7,681 bases of DNA from Bacilli bacterium (lineage in GTDB: Bacteria; Bacillota_I; Bacilli_A; ML615J-28; CAG-698): positions 1-7,681 of the forward strand of contig JAQUUM010000054.1 in the NCBI GenBank assembly GCA_028693885.1, written 5' to 3'. The translations under genes and the position numbers were made by a program. The notes below the pieces were generated by a model that ran no database searches, had not been told where the DNA came from, and saw nothing but the letters and a program-made list of their open reading frames with translations. Shown in pieces: positions 1 through 6,264 of this stretch (position 1 is the first letter of the stretch; every line of letters begins with the position of its first letter).

Positions 1-1064
1 ATGTTTTACCTAAAAACGATGTAGTAGTTAAAGAAGCAATCTATAGAGAGTTATCAAGAAATGGTCAAATATTTTATTTATGTAATAGAATTGCTAGCCT
101 AGATAGAACTAAGAATTATATCAATAAACTTGTAAAAGAAGCAAGAATAGGAATAGTTCATGGACAACTTTCAAAAGAAGCAATTGAAGATGTGGTTCAG
201 AGTTTTATTGATAAAGAATATGATGTTTTACTTTGTACAACAATCATTGAAACAGGAATTGATATTTCAAATGCTAATACTTTAATTATTGAAAATGTAG
301 ATAACTTAGGACTTGCTCAACTTTATCAAATTAGAGGTAGAGTAGGTAGAACTGATAAAATTGCTTATGCTTATTTAATGTATGAAACAGGAAAAGTATT
401 AACAAGTGAAGCAACGCAAAGATTAATGGCGATTAAGGAGTTTACTAGTTTAGGAAGTGGTTTTAATATTGCAAGTCGTGATCTAGCAATAAGAGGAGCA
501 GGTGATGTTTTAGGCCAGGAACAATCAGGATATATTGATAGTGTAGGAATGGATCTTTATATGAAGATTTTAAACGAAGCTATTAAAGAGGCTAAACATG
601 AAGAGATAGAAAAAGAAGAAATTAAAACTTATAATATTAATATTTCAAAACATGTTGATAAGAATTATGTAAGTGATGATGATGTAAAGATATTTATTCA
701 TAAAGCAATTAATTCAATTAATTCTTTAGAAGAAAAAAACAATTTAATTAATTTACTAACAGATAGGTTTGGTGAAATTACAGAAACGATTAAATTATAT
801 ATTGAAGAGGAATATCTTCAAAGTTTATTAAAAAGATATGAGATAAAAAATTTTGAAGAAAGAAAAGATAAAGTCTCATTTAGTTTTTCTCCAAATATAA
901 GTGATAAAATTGATGGATCACTTATGTTTATAATAGCTAATTCGATTGATAAGAATATTAGATTTAATTACAGAAGTCGACACATTATGGTAGAAATGCC
1001 TAAAGGAAAATCTTGGGTTTATATGTTAGTTAAGTTCTTAGAAAAAATAAAGTTTAAAAATTAA
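1..1064 (+). CDS. mfd: Transcription-repair coupling factor Mfd, C-terminal part (5' truncated by window)
   Basis: Mfd is an ATP-driven DNA translocase that pushes stalled RNA polymerase off damaged DNA and recruits UvrA for nucleotide excision repair. The open frame runs from the window edge (first full codon at base 3) and gives 353 C-terminal residues; the intact family is about 1,100-1,200 residues, so roughly two thirds lies upstream. Seen here: the HGQ segment of the second RecA-like domain, helicase motif V (TTIIETGID, fragment residues 79-87), motif VI (QIRGRVGR, 109-116), and the translocation motif RDLAIRGAGDVLG (159-171) shared with RecG. The last ~150 residues match in position the C-terminal domain that masks UvrA binding. 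The HGQ and TTIIETGIDI wording and the long C-terminal extension favour Mfd over RecG. An ATG at 192 is internal, not the start. No terminator is evident after the stop. Confidence 0.95.
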   Translation, partial: VLPKNDVVVKEAIYRELSRNGQIFYLCNRIASLDRTKNYINKLVKEARIGIVHGQLSKEAIEDVVQSFIDKEYDVLLCTTIIETGIDISNANTLIIENVDNLGLAQLYQIRGRVGRTDKIAYAYLMYETGKVLTSEATQRLMAIKEFTSLGSGFNIASRDLAIRGAGDVLGQEQSGYIDSVGMDLYMKILNEAIKEAKHEEIEKEEIKTYNINISKHVDKNYVSDDDVKIFIHKAINSINSLEEKNNLINLLTDRFGEITETIKLYIEEEYLQSLLKRYEIKNFEERKDKVSFSFSPNISDKIDGSLMFIIANSIDKNIRFNYRSRHIMVEMPKGKSWVYMLVKFLEKIKFKN

Positions 1065-1083
1065 GATATATTTATATAAGTTA

Positions 1084-1092
1084 TGTTATAAT
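1084..1092 (+). promoter_or_regulatory. Extended -10 promoter for the lipoprotein gene
   Basis: TG at 1084-1085, one base, then a perfect TATAAT at 1087-1092 form an extended -10 element. No convincing -35 hexamer lies 16-18 bases upstream, which is typical of extended -10 promoters. Transcription would begin near 1099, leaving a leader of only about 18 bases that contains the ribosome binding site. It implies the lipoprotein can be transcribed independently of mfd. Confidence 0.6.
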
Positions 1093-1116
1093 ATTTGCAT
1101 ATGTTGGAGGTGGAAT

Positions 1117-1497
1117 GTGAAAAAGTTTTTTGTTTTGTTTTTAATTTTTGGATTATTTGGGTTAATAGGTTGTACTAATAAGTATGCAGCATATGCAGGA
1201 ACTTATAGTTTGTACGATGCAGCGGGTCAATATTATTTAAGCGATTTTCAAGAATATACTATTGTTTTAAGTGCTCAAGGTGAAGCAGAGATTACGGCAG
1301 TTACTTCTTATATGGAAGGTGGCCAATATCAAGGAACTCACGATATATATGAATATAGAATCGAAGATAGAAAAATTATTTTTTGGAATGATCAAACTCC
1401 TGAGTTTGAACAAAGATATGAAGATGGTCAAATAATTATAGAGAATTTTTCTTACGAAAATGGTACATCAACCTTATGGTTTAGAAAAGATAGTTAA
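1117..1497 (+). CDS. Small putative lipoprotein, possibly lipocalin-like
   Basis: This 126-residue protein of unknown function is predicted to be exported and lipid-anchored on the outer face of the membrane. The N-terminus has two lysines, a hydrophobic core (residues 4-17) and a lipobox LIGC with Cys19 as the expected lipidated residue, giving a mature chain of about 108 residues. The mature part is rich in Tyr, Glu, Gln and short alternating beta-type segments. It opens with AGTYSLYD and closes with TSTLWFRKD, the opening and closing pattern of small lipocalin-like beta-barrel lipoproteins; that is an inference from pattern only. The start is GTG: GGAGG at 1106-1110 sits 6 bases upstream, and the ATG at 1115 is followed at once by TGA. 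The gene has its own promoter and terminator, so its position between mfd and the TCA operon says little about its role. Confidence 0.75.
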   Translation: MKKFFVLFLIFGLFGLIGCTNKYAAYAGTYSLYDAAGQYYLSDFQEYTIVLSAQGEAEITAVTSYMEGGQYQGTHDIYEYRIEDRKIIFWNDQTPEFEQRYEDGQIIIENFSYENGTSTLWFRKDS

Positions 1498-1526
1498 GCA
1501 ACTTATTAATTTAAGTTGTTTTTTTT
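1498..1526 (+). terminator. Rho-independent terminator after the lipoprotein gene
   Basis: A 7-bp stem CAACTTA (1499-1505) / TAAGTTG (1512-1518) with a 6-base loop is followed by eight T residues (1519-1526). G1498 can add a wobble pair with the first T. It begins directly after the TAA stop. The stem is AT-rich and short, so termination may be incomplete, but the T tract is strong. Confidence 0.75.
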
Positions 1527-1540
1527 ACTCAAAATATATT

Positions 1541-1569
1541 TTGACTTATAACAGCGTTTATAGTATAAT
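1541..1569 (+). promoter_or_regulatory. Sigma-A-type promoter of the acn-citrate synthase-icd operon
   Basis: The -35 is TTGACT (1541-1546), one mismatch from consensus; the -10 is a perfect TATAAT (1564-1569); the spacer is exactly 17 bases. Transcription should start near 1576, about 30 bases before the aconitase ATG. It lies just after the lipoprotein terminator and is the only clear promoter I see for the three TCA genes. Confidence 0.8.
1544..1564 (+). promoter_or_regulatory. Inverted repeat inside the TCA promoter, candidate operator
   Basis: TATAA (1547-1551) and TTATA (1558-1562) form an inverted repeat with a 6-base centre. Allowing one offset base it extends to ACTTATAA...TTATAGT. 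It fills the spacer between -35 and -10 and touches both, where a bound protein would block RNA polymerase. Known context: in Bacillus the LysR-type repressor CcpC acts at ATAA/TTAT dyads near citrate synthase and aconitase genes. Here the half-sites are ATAA-N6-TTAT, so the similarity is suggestive only. In such AT-rich DNA a short repeat like this can arise by chance. Confidence 0.35.
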
Positions 1570-1606
1570 GATATAAATTAAAATCGAATATAAAGGAGGT
1601 GTATTT

Positions 1607-3514
1607 ATGGGACATACACTTACAGAAAAAATAATAAGCAAACACTTGCTTTCGGGTCAAATGATTAAAGGAGAAAATATCTCTATTAAGATTGATCAAA
1701 CCCTAACTCAAGATGCAACCGGAACGATGGCATATTTAGAGTTAGAGCAATTAGGAATTACTAAAGTTAAAACTGAGTTGTCAGTTAGTTATGTTGATCA
1801 CAACACTTTACAAAGTGGTTTTGAAAATGCAGATGATCACAAGTACTTACAGACAGTAGCGGATAAATTTGGTATTTATTTTTCTAAAGCTGGAAATGGG
1901 ATTTGTCATCAGGTGCACTTAGAAAGATTTTCAAAGCCAGGCAAGACTTTATTAGGTTCTGATTCACATACTCCAACAAGTGGAGGTATGGGAATGCTTG
2001 CAATAGGAGCCGGTGGGCTTGATGTTGCATTAGCTATGGCGGGACAAGGTTTTAGTTTGGTGATGCCTAAAGTAGTTAATATTGAATTAAAGAATAGATT
2101 AAAAAAAGGAGTTAGCGCTAAAGATATTATTCTTGAAGTTTTAAGAATTTTGACTGTTAAAGGCGGCGTTAATAAAGTTGTTGAATATAGTGGTGATGGG
2201 ATCAAGAGTTTGAGTGTTCCAGAACGTGCCACAATAACCAATATGGGTGCAGAATTAGGAGCTACAACTTCAATTTTTCCAAGTGATGAAATTACATATG
2301 AATTTTTAAAAATGCAAAAACGTGAAAAAGATTTTGAAGCATTAGAAGCGGATAAAGATTGTGTTTATGATGAGAAATATATTATTGACTTAGCAGAGTT
2401 AAAACCACTAGCAGCAAAGCCTCATAGTCCTGATAGTATTGCTAGAGTAGAAGATTTAAAAGATATAAAGGTTGATCAAGTATTAATAGGAAGTTGTACT
2501 AATTCTTCTTATTATGATTTGATGAAAGCAGCATGTATTATTAAAGATAAAAAAGTCCATAAAGATGTAAGTTTAGGGATTGTACCTGGTTCTAAACAAG
2601 TTCTAGAGATGATTACAAAAGACGGAATATTAGAGATATTTATAAAAGCTGGAGCTAGAATTTTAGAATCTGCTTGCGGAGCTTGTATTGGCATGGGAAT
2701 GTCTCCTGCAACTGATGCGGTTTCTTTAAGAACTTTTAATAGAAATTTTTATGGAAGAAGTGGTACACTTTCGGCTAAAGTATATTTAGTAAGTCCTGAG
2801 ACTGCTATATCATCGGCTATTAGTGGTGTTATTAGTAATGACCCTAATTTTAATGAAATGCCAATGCCTAAAGAATTCTTGATTGATGATGCGATGATTA
2901 TCGCGCCCACTTTTAAAGATGCAGTGGTTAGAGGACCTAATATTAAACCTTTGTTTGATGCTGAAGCGTTAGATGATATTATAAAAAATGAAGTTATTTT
3001 AAAGTTAGAAGACAATATTACAACTGATGATATTATGCCTGCTGGAAGTAAGGTCTTGCCTTATCGTTCTAACATTGATAAAATTTCTGAATTTGTTTTT
3101 AACACAAAAGATCTTAATTTCAAAAAAAGAGCTATGGAGTTAAAGGGTAGTATCGTAGTAGCAGGACAAAACTATGGTCAAGGATCAAGTAGAGAACATG
3201 CCGCTATTGCTCCAAAATATTTAGGAGTAAAGGCAGTAATTGCAAAAAGCTTTGCAAGAATTCATAGAAAAAATTTAATTAACTTTGGAATCTTACCATT
3301 AGTATTTGTTAATGAAAAAGATTATGATAAAATATCTCAAAAAGATATTTTAGAAATTAATACAAAAGATATTCTAGAAAATAAAAACTTAATAATTAAA
3401 AATGTTAGCAAAAACATCAATATTGAAGTAATGCATAATTTAGATGCAAATGAAATTGCTATTATCAAAGAAGGTGGAATGCTTAAATTTATAAAAAATT
3501 TAAACAAAAGATAA
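1607..3514 (+). CDS. acn: Aconitate hydratase (aconitase), compact ~640-residue type
   Basis: A cytoplasmic [4Fe-4S] enzyme that isomerises citrate to isocitrate via cis-aconitate. At 635 residues it is complete and matches the compact aconitases (sometimes called Aquifex type) seen in Clostridia and others, not the ~900-residue AcnA/CitB form. Motifs in order: DQTLTQDATGTM near residue 30, VDHN, GICHQVHLERF, DSHT at 119-122 with active-site His121, and the cluster ligands Cys297 (GSCTNSS), Cys357 and Cys360 (CGAC). The swivel domain follows in the same chain with DDIMPAGS and YGQGSSREHA at 523-532. Isopropylmalate isomerase and homoaconitase are related alternatives, but those usually have separate small subunits, and the downstream citrate synthase and isocitrate dehydrogenase genes fix the role. 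The ATG is preceded by AAAGGAGGTG at 1592-1601. It is the first gene of the operon. Confidence 0.93.
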   Translation: MGHTLTEKIISKHLLSGQMIKGENISIKIDQTLTQDATGTMAYLELEQLGITKVKTELSVSYVDHNTLQSGFENADDHKYLQTVADKFGIYFSKAGNGICHQVHLERFSKPGKTLLGSDSHTPTSGGMGMLAIGAGGLDVALAMAGQGFSLVMPKVVNIELKNRLKKGVSAKDIILEVLRILTVKGGVNKVVEYSGDGIKSLSVPERATITNMGAELGATTSIFPSDEITYEFLKMQKREKDFEALEADKDCVYDEKYIIDLAELKPLAAKPHSPDSIARVEDLKDIKVDQVLIGSCTNSSYYDLMKAACIIKDKKVHKDVSLGIVPGSKQVLEMITKDGILEIFIKAGARILESACGACIGMGMSPATDAVSLRTFNRNFYGRSGTLSAKVYLVSPETAISSAISGVISNDPNFNEMPMPKEFLIDDAMIIAPTFKDAVVRGPNIKPLFDAEALDDIIKNEVILKLEDNITTDDIMPAGSKVLPYRSNIDKISEFVFNTKDLNFKKRAMELKGSIVVAGQNYGQGSSREHAAIAPKYLGVKAVIAKSFARIHRKNLINFGILPLVFVNEKDYDKISQKDILEINTKDILENKNLIIKNVSKNINIEVMHNLDANEIAIIKEGGMLKFIKNLNKR

Positions 3515-3524
3515 GAGGAAAACA

Positions 3525-4853
3525 ATGGAAAAGTTTTTAAATAGCAAGTATTTAGAGTCAGTAGAAAGAAATTATATTGATGGAAAATTATATGATGAAC
3601 ATAATGTTAAAAGAGGATTGCGTAATTCTAACGGAACTGGTGTTTTAGTAGGGCTTACTAAGATATGTGAAGTTCACGGTTATAATATTGTTGATGGTAA
3701 AAAAGAAGATGATTTTGGTCATTTGTATTATAGAGGTTATGATTTAGTTGAACTTGCTAATCAAAGATATGAAAGATATGGATATGAAAGAGTTTGTTAT
3801 TTGATTTTGTTTGGTGAATTACCAACTGATGAAGAATTAAATATGTTTAAAAAAGCTCTAGCAGATTTATATAATTTACCAAGAAATTTTAACACTAGGG
3901 TTATATTAGAATATCCAAGTAAAAATTTAATGAATCAATTACAAAGAAATGTTCTTTCGCTTTATGTATATGATAAAGATCCAGACTCAACTGATCCTAA
4001 GGTAGTTTTAGAAAAAGGTGTTTCATTAGTTGCTAAGATGCCAGCTTTAGCAGTTTATACTTATTATTCTAAATCGCATCTAATTGATCAAAAAAGTTTA
4101 GTAGTTCATATGCCAAACAAAAATTATTCTATAGCAGAAAACTTCTTACATATGTTAAGAATGGATGGAAAGTTTACTAAAGAAGAAGCTCAAACACTAG
4201 ATTTATTATTGATGATTCACGCAGATCATGGTGGAGCTAATAACTCAACTTTTGCTAATATCGTTGTAAGTTCTACAGCTACTGATTTTTATTCAGCTGT
4301 TGCAGCTGCATTGGGGTCTTTAAAAGGACCGCTTCATGGTGGAGCTAGTAAAGAAGTAGATGATATGTTTCACGCAGTGATTAAAGAAATAGGAATTAAT
4401 GGTACTGATGAGGAAATTAACCGTGTAGTTAATGCTATGCTAGATAAAACATTCTATGATAAAAAAGGTTTAATATATGGTTTAGGACACGCAGTATATA
4501 CAAAGAGTGATCCAAGAGCAGAAATTTTAAGAGATAGATGTAAAGAATTAGCTATTTCTAAAAAAGAAGGTAAGAGTTTTGATTTCTATTATCGCTTTGA
4601 AAAAATAGCAATTAGAGAATTGAAAAAAAGAAAAGGTGAAACATTTAATGTTTGTGCTAATGTTGACTTCTATAGTGGTTTAACTTATAAGTTGCTAGGT
4701 ATTCCAGAAGAATTATACACTCCGCTGTTTGCAACAAGTAGAATGGTGGGTTGGGTTGCACATAATATTGAAAACAAACTTTATTGTAGTAGAATTATTA
4801 GACCAGCAGCACAATATGTTGGAAAATTTAGAAAGATAGGTGAAGAAAAATGA
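3525..4853 (+). CDS. Citrate synthase
   Basis: Condenses oxaloacetate and acetyl-CoA to citrate in the cytoplasm, supplying the substrate of the aconitase encoded just upstream. The 442-residue protein is full length for the family and resembles the ~450-residue citrate synthases of Clostridia. Visible active-site elements: HADHGG (His232, His235; the second His is the likely oxaloacetate ligand), catalytic His271 in PLHGGA, catalytic His322 in GLGHAVYTKSDPR, and catalytic Asp381 in VDFYSG. The N-terminal part has GLRNSNGTGVLVGLTKI and the family's YRGYDLVELA segment. The ATG lies 10 bases after the acn stop with a GAGGA ribosome binding site at 3515-3519. Its TGA stop overlaps the icd ATG. 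A methylcitrate synthase role is possible in principle, but no prp genes are present and the neighbours argue for the TCA reaction. The symbol would be citZ or gltA depending on convention, so it is left blank. Confidence 0.95.
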   Translation: MEKFLNSKYLESVERNYIDGKLYDEHNVKRGLRNSNGTGVLVGLTKICEVHGYNIVDGKKEDDFGHLYYRGYDLVELANQRYERYGYERVCYLILFGELPTDEELNMFKKALADLYNLPRNFNTRVILEYPSKNLMNQLQRNVLSLYVYDKDPDSTDPKVVLEKGVSLVAKMPALAVYTYYSKSHLIDQKSLVVHMPNKNYSIAENFLHMLRMDGKFTKEEAQTLDLLLMIHADHGGANNSTFANIVVSSTATDFYSAVAAALGSLKGPLHGGASKEVDDMFHAVIKEIGINGTDEEINRVVNAMLDKTFYDKKGLIYGLGHAVYTKSDPRAEILRDRCKELAISKKEGKSFDFYYRFEKIAIRELKKRKGETFNVCANVDFYSGLTYKLLGIPEELYTPLFATSRMVGWVAHNIENKLYCSRIIRPAAQYVGKFRKIGEEK

Positions 4854-5845
4854 TTCATGATATAGTTTTATTTAAAGGGGACGGGATTGGTCCTGAGATT
4901 ACAGATGCTTGTATTAAAATAATAGAAGCTGCTGGTGTCAAAGTAAATTGGCATGAGTTTTTAATCGGACAACTTGCATATGATAAAATGGGAGTTTTAA
5001 TCCCAGATGATGTCGCTGTTGCAATTAATAAATATAAAGTTGCATTGAAAGGTCCTGTAACCACTCCAATTGGAGAGGGGTTTAGATCTGTAAATGTAGA
5101 GTTAAGATTAAAATTTGATTTATATGCTAATGTAAGACCAGCGAAAACATTAATTCCTGGTTTAAGTAGATATGATGATGTTGATATTATCATGATAAGG
5201 GAAAATACAGAGGATTTATATATAGGTTTAGAAGAAGAGTTTGATGGTGGAGCAAAAGCTACAAAATTAATTACCGAAAAAGCTACAAGAAACATTATTA
5301 AATTTGCATTTGAATATGCTTTAAAAAATAATAGAAAAAGAGTAACTTGTGTACACAAGTCAAATATTTTAAAAAAGACTGATGGATTGTTCTTAAAGAT
5401 TTTTAATGAAATGAAAGAAAACTATCCTAGTATAATTGGCGATGATAGAATTGTTGATAATATGTGTATGCAGTTAGTAAAAAAACCTGAAGAATATGAT
5501 ATGCTAGTAGCACCAAATTTATATGGTGATATTGTATCTGATTTAATGGCAGGATTAGTTGGTGGATTAGGTGTAGCACCTGGTGCTAATATGGGAAAAG
5601 ATATTGCAATATTTGAAGCGGTTCATGGATCGGCTCCTAAAATGGTAGGTCAAGACAGAGCTAACCCAATTGCTTTATTATTATCAGCAACAATGATGTT
5701 AGATCATATTGGTGAAAATGAAGCTAGTAGTAAAATAAAAAAAGCAATTGTTATTGCTTTAAATAATAAAGAAACTGCTACTCCTGATATGGGTGGAAAA
5801 GGTACAGCTTCTTCAATGGTAGCTGAAATCATAAAAAACTTATAA
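4850..5845 (+). CDS. icd: Isocitrate dehydrogenase, short form, probably NAD-dependent
   Basis: Oxidatively decarboxylates isocitrate to 2-oxoglutarate, the last step of this operon's pathway. The 331-residue protein belongs to the isocitrate/isopropylmalate dehydrogenase superfamily and is nearer the size of NAD-type enzymes than of E. coli Icd (416). The substrate site is isocitrate-type: Ser80, Asn82, Arg86 (SxNxxxR), Arg96, Arg117 and Tyr124 in RENTEDLY, then the metal-site segment APNLYGDIVSDL. That separates it from isopropylmalate dehydrogenase. The cofactor signature is mixed: HGSAPKM has Lys264 where typical NAD enzymes have Asp, but Met265, Ala271 and the late TPDMGG segment lack the Tyr, Val and Arg partners of NADP enzymes. 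The ATG overlaps the citrate synthase stop by 4 bases, with AGGTGA at 4838-4843 as ribosome binding site, indicating translational coupling. A strong terminator follows. Confidence 0.9.
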   Translation: MIHDIVLFKGDGIGPEITDACIKIIEAAGVKVNWHEFLIGQLAYDKMGVLIPDDVAVAINKYKVALKGPVTTPIGEGFRSVNVELRLKFDLYANVRPAKTLIPGLSRYDDVDIIMIRENTEDLYIGLEEEFDGGAKATKLITEKATRNIIKFAFEYALKNNRKRVTCVHKSNILKKTDGLFLKIFNEMKENYPSIIGDDRIVDNMCMQLVKKPEEYDMLVAPNLYGDIVSDLMAGLVGGLGVAPGANMGKDIAIFEAVHGSAPKMVGQDRANPIALLLSATMMLDHIGENEASSKIKKAIVIALNNKETATPDMGGKGTASSMVAEIIKNL

Positions 5846-5853
5846 TTTAATCT

Positions 5854-5886
5854 AAAGAAAAATGTTTAAAGCATTTTTCTTTTTTT
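5854..5886 (+). terminator. Rho-independent terminator ending the TCA operon
   Basis: An uninterrupted 11-bp stem pairs 5854-5864 with 5872-5882 around a 7-base loop (5865-5871). The T run 5880-5886 begins in the 3' arm and continues past it. It lies 8 bases after the icd stop. It separates the TCA operon from the PadR operon, whose -35 starts two bases after the T run. Confidence 0.88.
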
Positions 5887-5887
5887 A

Positions 5888-5916
5888 TTGGCAAACTATA
5901 CTATGCAATGTATAAT
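5888..5916 (+). promoter_or_regulatory. Promoter of the padR-DUF1700-DUF4097 operon
   Basis: The -35 is TTGGCA (5888-5893), one mismatch from TTGACA; the -10 is a perfect TATAAT (5911-5916); the spacer is 17 bases. Transcription would begin near 5923, leaving a leader of about 15 bases. The promoter is packed directly against the icd terminator. Confidence 0.75.
5897..5914 (+). promoter_or_regulatory. Palindrome overlapping the -10, candidate PadR operator
   Basis: TATAC (5897-5901) and GTATA (5910-5914) are perfect inverted half-sites separated by 8 bases, with a symmetric TGCA (5904-5907) at the centre; 14 of 18 positions are symmetric. It covers the 3' part of the spacer and most of the -10. 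Known context: PadR-family proteins commonly bind inverted repeats with an ~8-base spacer in their own promoters. Size, symmetry and position suit autorepression, but binding is inferred. Confidence 0.55.
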
Positions 5917-5923
5917 ATTGTGT

Positions 5924-5932
5924 AAAGGGTGG
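5924..5932 (+). promoter_or_regulatory. Ribosome binding site setting the padR start
   Basis: AAAGGGTGG sits 5 bases before the ATG at 5938. The upstream in-frame GTG at 5929 lies within this element, so it cannot be the start; this shortens the protein from 111 to 108 residues. Confidence 0.75.
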
Positions 5933-5937
5933 TATTT

Positions 5938-6264
5938 ATGAAAACACAAATGAAGAAAGGTATATTAGAAATATTTGTTTTAGGGTTTTTAAAAAAAGAA
6001 GACTCTTATGGCTATAAAATAGTTCAAGAGTTATCACAAATTATTGAAATAAGCGAATCTACTTTATATCCTATTCTAAGAAGACTAGAAACAAATGGTA
6101 GTATAAGTACTTATCAAGAAGAGTATAATGGAAGACTTAGAAAATATTATAGTATAACAAGTAGCGGAAGAGAAACATTGGATAGTTTTAAAAAAGAATG
6201 GGAAGATATTAAAAAGGTTTATGATTTTATTTTAAGTAATGAAAAAGGAGTTAACAATGAATAA
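5938..6264 (+). CDS. PadR-family transcriptional regulator
   Basis: A 108-residue cytoplasmic winged-helix protein, expected to act as a dimeric repressor. Family marks: KGILEIFVLGFL at residues 7-18, YGY at 24-26, STLYPILRRLE at 41-51 (recognition-helix region), and the wing RKYYSITSSG at 68-77. A helical tail (about 79-103) is short, as in the small PadR subfamily that relies on it for dimerisation. The start is ATG 5938, chosen by its ribosome binding site. It is the first gene of an operon with a DUF1700 and a DUF4097 gene, an arrangement common in Bacillota and linked in some cases to cell-envelope stress or antibiotic tolerance. The palindrome over its promoter suggests it controls its own operon. 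The ligand or signal cannot be read from the sequence. Confidence 0.9.
   Translation: MKTQMKKGILEIFVLGFLKKEDSYGYKIVQELSQIIEISESTLYPILRRLETNGSISTYQEEYNGRLRKYYSITSSGRETLDSFKKEWEDIKKVYDFILSNEKGVNNE
6242..6250 (+). promoter_or_regulatory. Ribosome binding site setting the DUF1700 start
   Basis: AAAAAGGAG lies inside the 3' end of padR, 6 bases before the ATG at 6257. The in-frame ATG at 6239 lies just upstream of this element and lacks a good one of its own, so 6257 is preferred; the protein then begins MNKNEF, as is usual for the family. Confidence 0.75.

Noticed and set aside
192..194. ATG 192 as a gene start
   Set aside because: The frame is open back to base 3, and the upstream codons give the conserved Mfd sequence before motif V.
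1065..1116. Possible terminator or small RNA after mfd
   Set aside because: No stem followed by a T run is present. The gap is explained by the extended -10 promoter and the ribosome binding site of the lipoprotein gene.
4855..5358. 167-codon open frame on the minus strand
   Set aside because: It lies wholly within icd, has no ribosome binding site or recognisable motif, and is a product of the AT-rich codon use of the real gene. The same applies to the minus-strand frames inside acn and the DUF1700 gene.
1607..5845. Leucine or lysine biosynthesis genes (isopropylmalate isomerase/dehydrogenase or homoaconitase)
   Set aside because: The citrate synthase in the middle, the single-chain aconitase and the SxNxxxR isocitrate motif in the dehydrogenase all point to the TCA reactions.
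5929..5937. GTG at 5929 as the padR start
   Set aside because: The GTG is part of the ribosome binding sequence itself. ATG 5938 is correctly spaced and gives the usual family N-terminus.
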